The notes beneath the pieces are model-generated. The model was not told where the DNA came from and ran no database searches. It worked only from the letters and a program-made list of their open reading frames with translations. This document shows, piece after piece, positions 40,801 through 55,800 of a stretch of DNA of 64,000 nucleotides. The translations under genes and the position numbers were made by a program. The DNA comes from Phoronis australis (taxonomy: Eukaryota; Phoronida; Phoronidae). Numbering within the stretch: the stretch's first letter is position 1; each line of letters starts with the position of its first letter. The stretch covers positions 1 to 64,000 of the forward strand of contig NMRA01000160.1 in NCBI GenBank assembly GCA_002633005.1, written 5' to 3'.

Positions 40801-43800
40801 TACTGTTCGCCTGGTGTCAGCCATGTCTGATGACGGATTGGTTGGTTCAACCAACACAAGCGGAGCTAGCATCGATCCTTTGAAACAGGCTAATACTATT
40901 TCCATCGAACAAAACGACTACCCCTATGGGTTGCTTCAGTTCTCGGACAAAACCACACCCCCAGGAGTAGGGGATCCCATGATTCTTCCAGCGACGTCTG
41001 TGCCAGAGGTGAGTACAGATGACAATGTAATTTCATACAGCTAGCAGATTAAGCCAAACAGGCAATGTTGGTCTTTACTCTGGCTCATTTTGAAACCTGA
41101 GCTCACTGACTAAGAAAATGCCGACTCACATCAATTTCAGCAAGGTTTTTTTGAAAAGCTGTACAAAGTCACGTAAGCAAGGGTCAAGGGATGAGCAAAA
41201 GCCAACCCTGTACCATTTTTGCTCATCTCTAGTGAATTTTTTGAAAAGCTGTACAAAGTTACGTAACCAAGGGTCAAGGATGAGCAAAAGCCAACCCCGT
41301 ACCATTGTTGCTCATCTCTAGTGAATTTTCTTTTCTGAAGACGTGAGCCCCTGAAAATACCTCACCACCTACTTGATTGTCAAAAAGAAACAGCCCAGAA
41401 CCAACTGTTTTTTTGTTTGGCCTAACATAATGAGGCAATAGGTCCATCCTGAAGTGACACAGCACCACTCGTATTCTAAGGTATTTACCCACTATGGAAC
41501 ACTAATTGCACAAGTCACTGTCGTATATCTTTATTATGTAATTCATGATTGCAATGCAGGCAGACTAAATCACTTTTGTTATTACATTTTGAGTTGGAAT
41601 GCTGACACCAAGAAAGAGGTCAAAAGTCAAAAGGTCAAATATCAGTGTAGGATGTGCTTCCCTTTTTAATCAAGTCGGGAATGCATGACATTATGTAAAT
41701 TAGGTCAGTCATGCAATGTGCTTTGCTAAAACCACGAAAGAAGAAATTTGTCCCCTGTGTTACAGACAATAAGATATGGGTGCATACTTGACTGTATACA
41801 CTACATTAGTTACATCCAATTGGCAATTCCATTGTGTTGTGTCCACTCAGTTCTAGTGAGGATATCACAAAATCTTGATAGCCCAGCAAAAGATCTGCGC
41901 CATTCATCTTGTGTGTCTGGATTCACTGTTGATCAAACACAATGTACCTTGAACTCGACTCCTGTCACAATAAAGCTGCGCCAATGCTGCAAGAATGTAT
42001 TCAAATTTGAACTCGGACTGCAATTCTTCCTTAAGTTTGTTGGAGGTATTTTTCCTGTGGTCGATCTCTGTGAGCTGCATGCGGTCATCAACACATGAAA
42101 ACTGTAAACTAAGTGAGTTTTGTTTGTGAAGAAGAAAAAGAGGAACCGGCCAAAAGGTGGTGCTGAATGGGGAGGAGTATAGTGGAGTGTCATTTGTTGT
42201 CGCACAATGTTTTTGCGTCATGATTATCACACAGTTCTGTTGTTAACTGTATCCATTGTTCTCCAGGTGAGAGTAGCTGAAGAGAGTGGTACAGCCAGGC
42301 TACTGGTGGTGCGAGCGCAGGGAGTGACGGGCCGTGTCAGCATCGAATGGAGAACTGTAGATGATGTGGCGAAGAGCGCTGGCAAGACTCCTCCTGACTT
42401 CATTGTGAGTAAAAAATCATCCAATTCTTTCCCTTCTATGTGGCTACTTGGAGTTTATGTCCCTAAAAACTTGTAAACCAAGCCGTGGACCGTCATTATA
42501 CGCGCTCATCCAGCACACTGTAGAAATGCAGTCCCAAATGTTATAACCCGGACTGAAGGTCTTGTTATTGTTGAAGGCAAGAATCTGAATTCCTCTACAG
42601 GGAGTGATACCTGAAACTCCTTTACGGCATTCTTTTAAGGTTACATTGAGTGCTGCTATGACCTGTCAAAGGTAGCCAATTTTAAAAGGTAAAATAACAT
42701 AAGAACGATGCAATTTGTTGAACCAAAAATAATACCTGTAAGAGTTTTATTCTGAATGCGGAATTACCTATAAAGGAAGAGGTGGCAACCAGCCTAATGT
42801 CACTTCTTAATTCTGTATGAGTGCCGGAAAATTAAATCAAAACGTTCGTGAAACTGGATGTCCCAAAGCAATGGTCAGCTTACCAAAACAGCAGTCAATA
42901 TACCTTTATGGTTAAACCCACTGCACCAACTGGGTGTGATCACTAGTGATGTTGATGTCTCGCTGGTACTCGGGGTGGTGAGGTAGTGCCTTACGTTGCT
43001 GTCTGTGACCGTGTAACATCAAATAAATGAATTTTACATTGCGACATATGAAACTAAGACCAACAGTAAACCACTAGCGTTAATTAAACATTAATTTTGT
43101 AGTTAGCGTGAACATGAGGTAGGAAAAGGGTGCATTTATATTTGGGAAATCATATTAAGTAGATGATAATGGACTCCACGAAGTTGGCTGGACTCGGCTA
43201 TCAATGGCTTTCACCAACTAGGTAATATAGCTCGCAGTTTGACATTCTATGCGACACTAGTTTTAAATTTTTTAATCGTTATTTGGTTTCATCTTTTGCA
43301 TGGTGTAGCAATGTAAAATATCATGTTTTATGTAGAAACGTGCCTTTGAAAAGCCCAAGATGAGTAAAAGCGATTGGGTTTATACGACCTTGGGCTATTG
43401 GGCATCTGTACCTTGGGCTATTGGGCATCTGTACCTTGGGCTGTTGGGTTTCTGTTTAATGGACAGATGAATTGATTTCCCTTTCGGCCCTTTTACATCC
43501 TGTCTCTGAATTGACACGTGATCGGGTGCTGCGGCAACATGCACTGAATACCAGAGATTTGACAGATGCATTAGGAAGTAATTTTTGGTTTCATAGCTTT
43601 TCCAGATGATTTGTCTTTTTGTTTGTACTGATTATAATAAAGTGTTCAGAGTATGTGGCTTTGTCCTGTGGCGATCATGAACTGAATTAACTTTAGGTGG
43701 CAGCACTAGCTATTCTATATTGACATAATGTAATGAATGAAAAAAATGCTGCCGATTTATGGCATGGCCTTAAGTATTTACGATAATGCTGTGTTAATGT

Positions 43801-46800
43801 TTGTAAGTTACTGGCTTAAAAGACTGTATTATAGAGGTATGTCCCATCTAAATTCAAGTTGCTGTAAAAATTGTGCAGAGTTGTAATTAACACTGAGTAT
43901 CTGTTGATCAAAACTGAAACTGGATATTTTTAAATATTTTTATTCCGGTGTTCAATTGCTAAGGGGGAATGAACCCAGTTTATTCCATTTTCTTTATTTT
44001 GGAATGTTACTTTTAATACGTTTCTCGCTAACCTTCACCATTTTACATGTTTACAGTATTATACACAAAAATATGATCAAGTGCTATGTTTTTAGATGCG
44101 AGTGATGTGGACATTTCTGCAAACTTCTTCCAATCTTTGGAGTTCTTTTAGTATTTGAAGTGCAGATAATAAATTTGTTTGTCTTTGCCGGCCTGTTGTC
44201 TCACCTCGGTATAAGAGCACTTTGTCGCCTTGGGTGTTTTTGAGTTCACTGTGGTCATCACCCTCGTTGCTATTTATTTCCACCAGAGTGGTACTGAGTG
44301 GGACGCTCTTCAGTGCTGTCATGGGTGATGGAAAATCTGGAACTCGTCTCTAGGTCAGTGTGCCAGTTTAAGTACACGACCCAGAAGCTATCATACATCT
44401 CGTGATGTCTGCGTGCTTATGAAATGCTCTGAGTGATTATCCCAATTATTCCACAGTCTGGTGGTAACTGGCAAAATAGTTGTGTCTGATTTTCTTATTG
44501 ATTCCTATATCCTTGGGTATGTTTACTAATATTACTATTGCCTATGTACGTGATCGTCTGCTGCTAACTAAGCATGTCTCTTAGTACTTTGGGTATTGTG
44601 CCAAGAAGGCCAACAGAAAACAATTCTTGTGGTTTCACTCATTAAAAAATATTAGAGACCACCGCAGATCAATAATAGTCTGGCAAAATGTTGTTTTTCA
44701 GTTTTTGTAACACTAGTCCACAAAGTGATTTTGAGTTTCAAGATTTGACTTTGCTTTCTGTGGTAAGAGTTGAATTTTATCATTTACATTAAATATTTGC
44801 TCATTATCTTTTGAAATATTTAATATTTTAATACCAAATAAAAATGTTTTCCATGAAAATTTGCAGATCATTGCAAAGCTGATTAATGTGTCATTTTATG
44901 GCCATTTTGAATTTGAAATTCTGATGAAAACTAAGAAAAGGTTGCCAAGTAATAATTAACATTTGTTTTCTTGGTTTTCCAAGAATGTAGAATTTACATT
45001 TTATTTCTGTATTTTCCCAGCCTGTTTATAGTGCAGGCCAGACAGAAAAAGTAACTTAAGAACTACGTTCACTAGAAAAGTTGTAAACAACATGCCTAGT
45101 TGGAGTTGCACTTGATAAATGCATTGATGGTAATCCTTTTGATAATCAGCAACAGATCTACCTTTTGCCAAATTATTGAATGTGCGATTACCTCACGTTG
45201 CGCCATTTTGTTCTGGTGGCGCATTCTTTCCTCAAATTTCTGTTCATTGATTTGAAAGCAGTTTCCATGAGCAAAAGTTCCAACATTAGATGTCTTTGAA
45301 ACCCAGTTACTATAGTGCACTCTTTGTAGTATTTGTAGCTTGAGATTTCATCTTAAACATTATTTATATTGGTCATGTGATTGCTACTGTCGGCACAAAC
45401 ACAATTGCCGTCCTGCCCCCCAGTTCAAGTCCCTCAACCAGCACATGCCACCTCTTTGGACAACTAGTCCCTCACCCAGTAGATTCTGCTCTTGAGTTGC
45501 CACCCGGTGACCAACACATGCCCCCTCATCTTGTAGCCACCACCCCCAACCAATACACACCCTAGCCAATACTCAGCTCTTAAACAGTGCTGAAGGTTCA
45601 CTGGAGGACTTTTCACCACTTGCTGAAATACATATTATAAACCAAACGAATGGAAGGAAAGTTCTTGTTCAGTATGTTAGTACTAACCAAATCAAATTCC
45701 CTTTACACATTTAGTAAACCGCAACCGGTCTTACTGGCTATGTTTCGCCTTTTTTACCTTCCTCTAACATCAACGAATCAAATCGTCTGCCAACTTCTAT
45801 CCTTAGTTTTTGAAGTAATGACATCATGTAGTGACCCGAATGCCCAGTGAAGGCTTTAGTGCAGGAGTTCAGCGTTAGATTAAAAAATGCTTAAGATAAA
45901 TGTGTTCACACAATCGCAATTGCGATGTGTGTGGGTTAATGTTTGATGTGCAGTTCGAATGTGATGTGTATGGCACTTGATTCTACACTGTCTTTCACTG
46001 TGTGGATTTCCAACTCTATTTAAGGGTTGGTCTACTGGCTATTTGCAACCCCACCTTGCAGCTGGTAACTGTTCTAGTAATAGATCATCCCTTACACAGG
46101 CTGTCCTCATATCAGTCGTCCTCAAACCCCTTGTAAGTGAACTCGTGATCAAATTTGCACTCCAAATCAAAACAGTGTTTCAATTTTATTTCACTTCATT
46201 TCATGCTCTATTATTCTTTACACAAGTTTTGCTATAAAAATATTAATATATAAAATATCCATATTTTTTGGAGCCTGGGACTCATTTGATGAAACTTAGA
46301 TGCGGGCCTCTTTCAAAACGAACATAAATTTCCAATGTAAATGATTTGGGGATTTTGTTCTTAAAAACCCCATGCGCCATGAAGTGCCACCTTTTGAACC
46401 ATTTTTTATGGTGAAACCGTTTGTTTGATATTCATAATTACATATAAAAATTAGACAAAATGGAGTTCATTGATTTCTGCACTGGAAAGATTCATTGCCG
46501 CTGCCTTGATTCATTCCAGTTTGATTTTTGAAGTTTTGGCTAGACCTAATTAGCGCTAATTAAGTTTCATAAAATTGGTCCCAACATTTTCACTAGTTAA
46601 TCAGATAATCTCATTAAGTTTAGTACTAAAACACTATACCAACATCTGGTAAAATTTCCTGCCGGCTTTCAGAGATTCCTTGGGAAAGCGTCGACTTCGC
46701 ATATAAAGTTGTGTTTCACGTGAACACACGGGTCATCGTTCCATGAGTATTCGCTGTCACGTGTGGCTGCCAGGCATCGCACAAAATCCGGCTCTGGTGC

Positions 46801-49800
46801 CTTGTGTCCTTGCCAGTTTGTGAAAGATACTTCTTTTGTGTCCATGCGGTCCTTCCATACCCAGCCTTGCCACTTTTTGTCTCGTCTGCCACCGAGCCAC
46901 CATGACTCTACATCTCGTAACTCTGTGGAAGTTATGATAACTATAGACAAATTTGGCTAACTTCATAATATCATATCTCAGAAATGTCCGTACGGATTCA
47001 TACGAAACTTTCAGATAGAACACTTTATGCACTGTTCTTCAAAACACTCTTCTGTGAGGGATTGTTTTCGAAATGTTCATTGGGTATCAAAGACTAGGAC
47101 GTTAAAATGATTTTCATGAAAAAATTCAAAAGCTGATTAAATTTGATTAAAGTTAGCGTTTTACAAAATATTTGAAAGTTTATCTGTTCGTGGCTGAAAT
47201 ATTTATGTTGTACTGTTAGATGGTGGAATTTACAAAGGACCTTAATGTCATTATGCGCGAATTCCTGAAACTGTGCATTTACACCTAGTGTGTGGCTCCA
47301 GGGCTGCCTTCTGTAGACGCAAGGACCTCGCAAAATCACAAGATCATGCAAGACTTCATGGTTATTGCTATTTTCAAGCGAAGCACATGATTTCACTGTA
47401 ATATTCGTGTGCTGAACTAATTCATCATTAAGTTTCCGTTGTCGCTCAGCAACCGGGTGTGATCTTAGTGGCATAACAATTGTTTTTTCAGTGTCTTTTA
47501 ATGAGTTTATAATCACATGATAGTTACTTCCCCATTGCACCTAATTTTTCATTTTTTTCTCTTAAGTATACTGTCAACTCCAAAACTATTTTTTTTCAGT
47601 TGGACTGCCTTGTTACAAATTCGTAAAAGTTCTTCAGTTTAAAATGGAGAAGCCCAACAAGTGAAATTTTATTTTGTCAAACTTTTTTTTACTTTGTTGT
47701 TAGCACGGTTTGTACACCACACGTCTGCCACCAAACAGCATTTGGTAAAATTTCAAGCATTTCTGACAATTAAATGTAGTATACTTTTGTAGTAGGCTAC
47801 GAAATACTGCCGAGTATTTTTGAAAATGATTTATTTACAATAATCAAAAATTTTAGAAAATGCTGTTCAACGACAGATCAAGCTCTTCCCTATTCAGCAC
47901 ACAACATAAAGGACAAATGAAAATTATTTTGTCAAATTTCTCAACCAAACTAAAGAGGAAGAATATTTTAGTCCATTGTTACCTAAGCTTAGATTGTGAA
48001 AATATCATGAAACAGTATGTGACAGAAGTTTCCGTTATCTTTGGTAGTGCCATCAGGCTTTAAAAATTAGAAAAATGCTGGTTTTGTCAATTATTGTTTT
48101 ACGCAATCAGTGAAGAATTACTATATGTTATACAAAGTATGCAAACGATATAGTTATGCTTTGGTAGAGTTTTGTTTCAGTTTTGTTGAGAAATTTCAGC
48201 AAAATGAAATTCTAGTTTCCCCATCTCACTGCGAGTTTATCACAGAAGAATTACCTTTTGTGTTTAAAAAGTATTGTTCAGTGGACAACCTCTTTGAAGG
48301 GTCATATATACAGTACAAGGCAAAAGTAATCAGACATAACACCATTTTTCAGTCAAATGTGAATGGCAAAGTAATAACAATTGGGGCGGCAAAATTCTGT
48401 TTACAAAATGGCTGAGCCAACTTTTTAACTTTCCTGTCACTTCCCCTTCAGTCTCAATCGTGAGGGAAGACTACTACAGTGACAATATATTCTGTTTCCA
48501 GCCCGCCGTCGTGACTGGTAATTTCAGGTCATTTTGCCTGAATACTTATAGCCTGTACAGCAAGTGTTACTCACTCAGTGAAATTGACAAATTGACAATT
48601 GAGAAAGTTGGAAGTCAAACATTTTGCAAAATTGTTTTAAATTAGGTGTAAGTTAGGGTACAGTTAATGGCATTGTCAACTCTTAGATATGGCAAAATCT
48701 CTCCAATACTTTAAAGATGTATCTACTTGCTCCTAATTCACTACGCTAACGTAAAGCAGACACTAAATGGCAGAGCTATTTTAACATTAACTATGCTAAA
48801 AAAGTGCAGTTGTATCAACTGAGTACTTGCAAATGTGAAAACAAAAAGATTCTGCAAATAGGTGACCTTTGCACTAATGACGTTCCTCGAGGGCTCACAT
48901 AGCCCGCATCCTGCAGTATTGTTCCCCTACACCACGTCACAATACTTACTGGACATGATTGAGTGATTTGTGGCTGATCATTTTTGACACAAAACTCGTT
49001 CTTAAATACATTTGGCAATTTTCCAACTTCCCCATACTCACATTGTGGCTATATGTTGTGTTTCTAACTAATTTGGCCAAGCAATTACACAGATAAGGAA
49101 TTAACGTGCAAGTTCCACTTTAATGTCCCAGTTGAGCTGTTACTTATTACAAACTATGATAATTCTCCACTAATTTTGCACAAAAATAATTTTATGGGCG
49201 TTGGAACTATTACAAATGTTACCTGGAGTGTTCTTCAAGAGATACTTGAGCAGAAAATTCTCCCTGGTTGTCTCTATGAACACCAGGTGTCCTCCCTGTG
49301 CTAGGCAGTGTTCATTTGCCGAGCTCCACGTGTCGTTGAAGGTGGAGAAGCGATAACATGAGACCCAGTTGTTGAACCCCATGTAGCCCGACGGGCATTG
49401 CAAACTGTCCGTACGAGACACACAAGAATTGTTCAACCGGCTTTCGTTAGTCATCTGCGGCATCCGATAGGTGGCATTGATCTCCGCCAGCAAGTTCACC
49501 TTTTCCCGTATTTGGTACAGCTCTTGCAGTATTTGAATTTGTACTTTCCTGAGTATGCTGTTTACGCAGTCGCTGAAGGCTTCGGTATCAGCGGGAGGTT
49601 TCTGCGTCATTGAAATCATCTTACTTTTTGTTGACATGGAGCCGTATACTGGCACTGCTTTAATGTCACGTGACCCTTCGGTTCTTGTTTGGTTGTCAGC
49701 ACCATTATCCGAATCCATCGGAATGTGCACACCAGCTACAATATAGTTCAACTGTAGTACCACAATAGCTTGTAGTATTAAGGTCTTCATCTTCATTCAG

Positions 49801-52800
49801 GCTTGGAATTGCTCTGTGATTTATTAGTGGCTACTCAGACTTGCTGTTCTTTCTCTAGTTAAGTGCTATTGGCCAATGTACTCAGCTGTGTTTACTATCA
49901 CTTCATTCATACTTTTATAGGGGACGAGCTTGCTGGGTGGCTGGGGATAAGTCCATTTACAAATAGGGGGTTGGAGGTCTTCTAAAGTGGCTGTTCTCTG
50001 CTTAGTTTCATCTTGGTGCAAGTTAACAGTCTTCAGCCAATTGTGTGGGATTTTGTTTTAACAGTTTCGAGCTGAGATTTAATGATGACTTCTCTGTTTT
50101 TGACTGTGTTTTGCTGCACTTCTGTATGTTTACGATCTACTGCAAGAGTCTATGTTTGTCAATCATTTTAACCTCTTTCCCATACAGTTAACTTTGCTAC
50201 AATCGAAGCTTCGATGTTAACTGCTTAATTCCAAAGTTAAGTGTGAGTGCTCACGTCAGCTTCAGAGTTGTAGTTCAGCTAAGTTATCGCAAGGTGGAAC
50301 TAATATGACCTTCACCTATTGCAAATATGGACGGTGCACTCTCAAATGTTCAATGATTTTAAATTTTTTATAAGGAAAGAATCCAGCCTAAAACGTGGAC
50401 AAATTGAAACAATGGTTGTACTGCCAAAATAACAAATCTTGGAACAAAATATTAGCAAATATTAACAAGTTACCGCCTGCTGTTAGGGAGTGCAATGACA
50501 CCTGCCGATATCTCCGATGGCATCGAAGTTAAGTATTCTCATTATACCGAAGTGTCTACGCTTTGCTGTTCAATCTACTTCTTAAATTTGGAGTTAACTA
50601 GCGATGTTAACTTCGATAAAAGGCAGTAGTCAAGTGTTCCACTGACCGAAGCTTCGGTGATACCAAAGCTTCGGAGGCAGTGGGAGATGCCTTTTTGTCA
50701 TCATCAGTCAATGTCATTGGTCAACGTCATCATGAGCCATCATCATTGCCACCATCTTTTTTCCATTCAATTACACCAGTTGCTGCTCTGTAGAGTGCTT
50801 TCAATCATGTACCTTAACTGACACATGTCACGGAGGGGCAAATATTTCGGCTAGTACATTCATTGACAGCGAACATCATTTTGCTGATATCCACAACTGA
50901 GGCTTTATAAGTGTCAGATTGAAATTTCAATTAATAATCACAAAAATGACTTGCCGTATTCGCCGTAATAACCGCCCATGCCCCTATAAGCGCCCCCCCA
51001 CGCGTTTTCAGACTTTGCTGAAATACGCGCCCAGTCCATGAACGTGTACATGCGAACAATGACGTACCTGCTGTCCTAAAACTCGGCTACAGTAACGTCT
51101 TCAATTTATCAAAAAATTTTTGCACGGGTCTTCTAGACCACCAGCGGCATTGCTACGTTTGTATTTAGCCGTGACTTTACACTTCAAAGTAACGCAGCGC
51201 TTCAAAAAGAACGCAACAACGCACTATGGTCTGACCGTTCAGTAGACACATCAACTGTCTCATGAATAAAAATAACTCGGTGTTAAACGCAAGTGGCCAG
51301 GAAGCGCGTGCTACAGGAACCTGTCATCAAAGACATTAGTTGGGAACTATCCATTCATGAAACGGGTAGCATAGCATCAATAAGAAATGAATATTGGCAC
51401 TAATTTCTGACAATTTCTAATACTATAAAACATGTTTGCATTATTTTTGAGATGGATTGTTTTATTAACCATAATTGGTGTTTTTAAGCCGAATATCCGA
51501 TAAAATGACAACTGACAGTGAATGCTTACACACCCTTACACCGAAAAATAACTGTCAGATAGTTACGTATGCATCCAGCTACACGGCGACTAATATGGAC
51601 CTTGCCGAGACAAATGTCGAAAGTTTTTAGCACGAGACCGGCAAGTGCTGAATGAAACACGCTCTGGTTTGGCCTACTGCTTGTGCAGATTTCTTTAGAT
51701 ACATCTAGCTAGTTAGATTGCGTGGCTCTGGCCAAAAGGCAATCTCTGCTTTGGCAAATGAACTCTGGTGACACGCACGCGCTCACTTACTCGCAAACGA
51801 ACTTCAAAACAAACGTCACGTGACAATAACATGTGTGTTCGTCGACTTACATAGTAAATGTGTTCGTCCAGACATTATTCTCGCCGTGTTGCCGATCATA
51901 CATGTAGATGGCACGATGTTGCACAGATTTGTATTTAAACCTGCCGTTAATCCAGACTACACAGGAACTTAAAAACCTTAGAGACGCTACTTATAAAACT
52001 TAATGAGGATTTCAGGTAATTTGTCGAAACCATTTTTATTCAAGCATTGAAGTCGCCTTATCGAAGACGGCGATTTCGAGGCAGTCAGTCGGCGAGTTTT
52101 CGCCCTGGGATTTCAGCACAATTTTCTGTAAAATGATCGTAATTTAGCAGCAAAGTTTGATAGCAATGCACCACAGTTTTGTTGAAAGTCTTTCATAGGT
52201 TACATATACGTCACAGAGCGTAAATTTGATGAATCGTAGCTTCCGATTTCACCCGTTTCGGAGACTGGGTTTCAACCGCCTTGGGTTATAATAAGCGCCC
52301 CCCTGAACCGAATTTTTCCAAACGCCCTGGGCGGTTATTACGGCGAATACGGTAAGGCACAGCTTAGTAGTCAGGTTTCACAAGTTCCCTAAATGACCAC
52401 AATTGTATATCACTGTTGTAATTTTTATATTCATAACTAATAGGTGAATAATTCAAACAAACGGTTATTGGAGTAGATTAATTATACAACTGTTTCATTT
52501 TTAAAATGTAACCTCTGGTCAACAATTCGTTGTTTTCAAGTGTTCCTTCTGGTGTGGAAAATTACAATAATTGAAAGATGAGGGTTCAACAATAAGATTT
52601 TAAACTGAACAGCTGGAATAGTGGCTGCCTGGAGTGGGCAAAAATCTTTTACAAAACGTTTTCTGCTTCACAATATAACCCGCCTTTGAAGTTTGATTAC
52701 TCAAGACCACTTGTGCTGTTTTTAGCCCAGTGATTCAATGTAAGATTTACTTTCTAAATTTGTAGCCATGACGATGCTGCGGGCGTTACCATCTTCAAAA

Positions 52801-55800
52801 GCTTTTCATTCTTTTACTAATTTCCATGGGTGCGGCTCTGGTTGTTCTAACTTGTGACTGTTTGTGCTTCGGGCTAAATTTTAATTCGTCTTTATTAAGC
52901 GGTATTCACAACACCATGGCAGTAGTTACAGTCAGTGCAACTGAATGGTATTGTAATTGAATGAGTGAGGCTCACAAATTGATCCACGTGTAATAAAGTT
53001 AACTGTGATTTTTTGTTTTTGTCCAGTCTGCTTTTCATGTGATTTGGAAGAACCAGGGCTTGGAATTTTCCTCTTTTTCTAGTTTCGATTTCCTCGTACT
53101 TGTTTTTCAGTTTCCTCTCCTTTTTTCCTTATTTTGGTTTTATTCGTGCAAAAACGTTTATTTCAGTTGAATTTTAAAACAGAAAAAATATTTCTATCAC
53201 ACAAGCCTATTTGTGGAATGATACATCACCTGGAAAATTTTCCTTTTTTTGTCGTTGGTCATTCTAAGCCCTGACACAAGTTTATCCATGCGCAATAAAG
53301 TTAACGGGGATTTTTTTGTTTTCGTCCCGTCTGTTTTTCTCTTAATTAGGAGGAACACGCCTTGTTACGCATGCCTTCATGTTTCGTGCTCAAATGATCA
53401 CTTGTTTACGGTAAAATCTTACTAATTTGGGACACAAGATGCTTAAATAAGGAAATTTTAGTTTCTAATTTTCTATTTGAATTTATTTGAGAGTACGACC
53501 ACAGTGACGTGTAAATCTGTGCCATGGCTACCATGAGACAATGCTTTAAAAATTTTTAAAAAATTTGGGCTCAGTGTGAAGAATTTCAAAATGTTTAGCC
53601 CTAAAATGAAGAATTTCTTCGTTATTACTATTAATTTTGAATTCTTAACTTAACTACTTAAAATCTCACCAATTTAGAACACAACATGAAGGGCTAGCGA
53701 ATTTTCTTTTCATTTTTTTCACAGAAGATAAGTAGCTAAAGTGAAGAATTTCTTCATTATTACAAATAACTTTTGAATTTTTAACTTTACTATATAAAAT
53801 CTCACCAACTTAAAACATAGCATGAAGAACTGGAAAAGTTTTTTTATTTTTTTCATTTTTTTGTAAATATAAGTGGCACCAAGTAAATGCTTTGTCAGTT
53901 TTATGGTCGTTACCATAATTACCATAAGCCGAACGTACTGTTCACACCAAAGCGGTCATAACTTTGAAGACCGATTTAAAAGTGATGTAACTCCGAAGAC
54001 TTTAAACTGGTTTTTAAAACAGTTTACTGAAAATGTCGCTTGGTTACAACCTTTTGCGAGGGTGGTCTTGCGACGGGTTATAGCCCTTGTAATTTGGTGT
54101 GAACATGGCAGTTGTAAAAGTTATCACTCAGTAGGTGGCGCTGTTGTCAGGTCTTGTTGGACTTGAGGGCGCATAGAGGCCGGAACTTGCGTGGAAGTGA
54201 TAGCACTGATGACTAGCGACTAAAACCGTCGGTTTGAGGTGTAACGATTACGTAGCAGATGGGTTTGGTTCAGGTTTGAACACTGCTAAGGTTCAGGAAA
54301 TAACGAGTATTCAAAACAAAAATGAGATACAATAAATTATGTCAATTATTTTTACCTGAATCTTATGAGATTATACCTCATGGCCATGTGGATCAATGTT
54401 ACTCTGTGACTTAGAAACCTTTAAAAAAATAAAAAGACAATTTTGGAAATTTAAGTACCGGTTGCACGGTTTCATGAAACAGTCCCAAATACGGACTTAA
54501 CTAAGTTCCCATATCTTTTGGGTATTTGTGTCATTCTTTACTCACAGGTGTAATCTTTTTCTGTCGTGTTATCTTCATTATGAACTCCTTTTTTACTAAT
54601 GACATTTTCGAACAATGTAAGAAAAAAAACTAAGCATTTAGTTCAATGAAAATAAATAAGGACTTAGTCCTTAAATTGTGGTTGTTGCCTGAAAATATCC
54701 CTTCTTGTTTCCTATAATGTTGAGAATTCAATTTTGGGCGATAAGTTGTAATAAAAGAACTTTACTGTCCACTCTATGCGCTGATGTGTGTAAGTTTTGG
54801 CATTTAAACAGATGGCACTTTGCAATCAGATGAGGTGCTTAAACTGTAGATCACCTCATTTGTAAACACCACAAATACATTTTCAATTGACATATCAGTC
54901 ACTGAACTATATGGCTGTTGCTTGTGATTGGGGCTGGTGATGGTTTTAGAGTATCACTGTTTATCTGTCCCAGCCGGGCTGGAGATAGGTACTGAAGGTT
55001 TTCGTATTAAGTGAGTATTACTGTTTATCTGTCCCCCGTCGCCAGGGATTGGTACTGAACCTCTACATAAGTGTTGCTACGGCCACATTCTCACGATATC
55101 AAGGATTTGCACCAAAAAACCTGAAGTTGTTGAATCATTACCACTATTACGCCTTAAATCATTGCTCCAGGCGTTTATGAAGTCATAACTTACATGCATT
55201 TACTTAGCGTCTAGACAGTTTCGGTGTTTTTAGGCAAATCTCATTCAGACCAGTTGTCCTAATGTTTCTCATTGGTGCAGTGCACATGCCGTATGTCGTA
55301 ACAGACAATAATTCTAATTAGGGAGTAAGTAAACTGTACCAGGAAGTATGGAAATTTGCCAGAAAAGATTTTGCAAAAACCGGAAATATCTTGTTTACAT
55401 TTGGCTTACAGATCACCGTATGTGGCTTTGTGATTTGCACTGCTGTTCAGAACTATACTCAGTGAAAGCGCATATTTTCTGAAAATAGAAAACTTCTAGA
55501 ATTCAATTTTTAACTTCACGCCAACCTGTCTTTAATTGAGTTACATGACCATTTCGGCTTTGTAAAGTTAACGAAGCTAAAAATAAATTTAAAGGTGCAT
55601 TTATTGTAGAACTTTAGAATCAATAAATGACCCAATTTCTTTTTAACATGTAAATGTTCAACTTTAAAAATTATAGTTTTGTTTTTTGCATTATTGTTTA
55701 TTGAAATCCTAAAAGTCCCATTTTCTACTGCAGTACAATTTCCAAAAACATTCCACATGAAATAGGAACTGTATATAAAGTATGTATGGCACTGTGCTGC

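Noticed and set aside
47094-47540. 148-residue minus-strand frame between the two lectin exons
   Set aside because: No CTLD or other recognisable motif, no suitable splice sites, and including it would disrupt a complete lectin domain.
48110-48415. 101-residue plus-strand frame in the giant intron
   Set aside because: Low-complexity codon use typical of AT-rich DNA and no supporting splice or promoter signals; kept as possible but unsupported.
53873-54166. 97-residue plus-strand frame
   Set aside because: Begins inside a tandem repeat and has no recognisable domain or conserved context.
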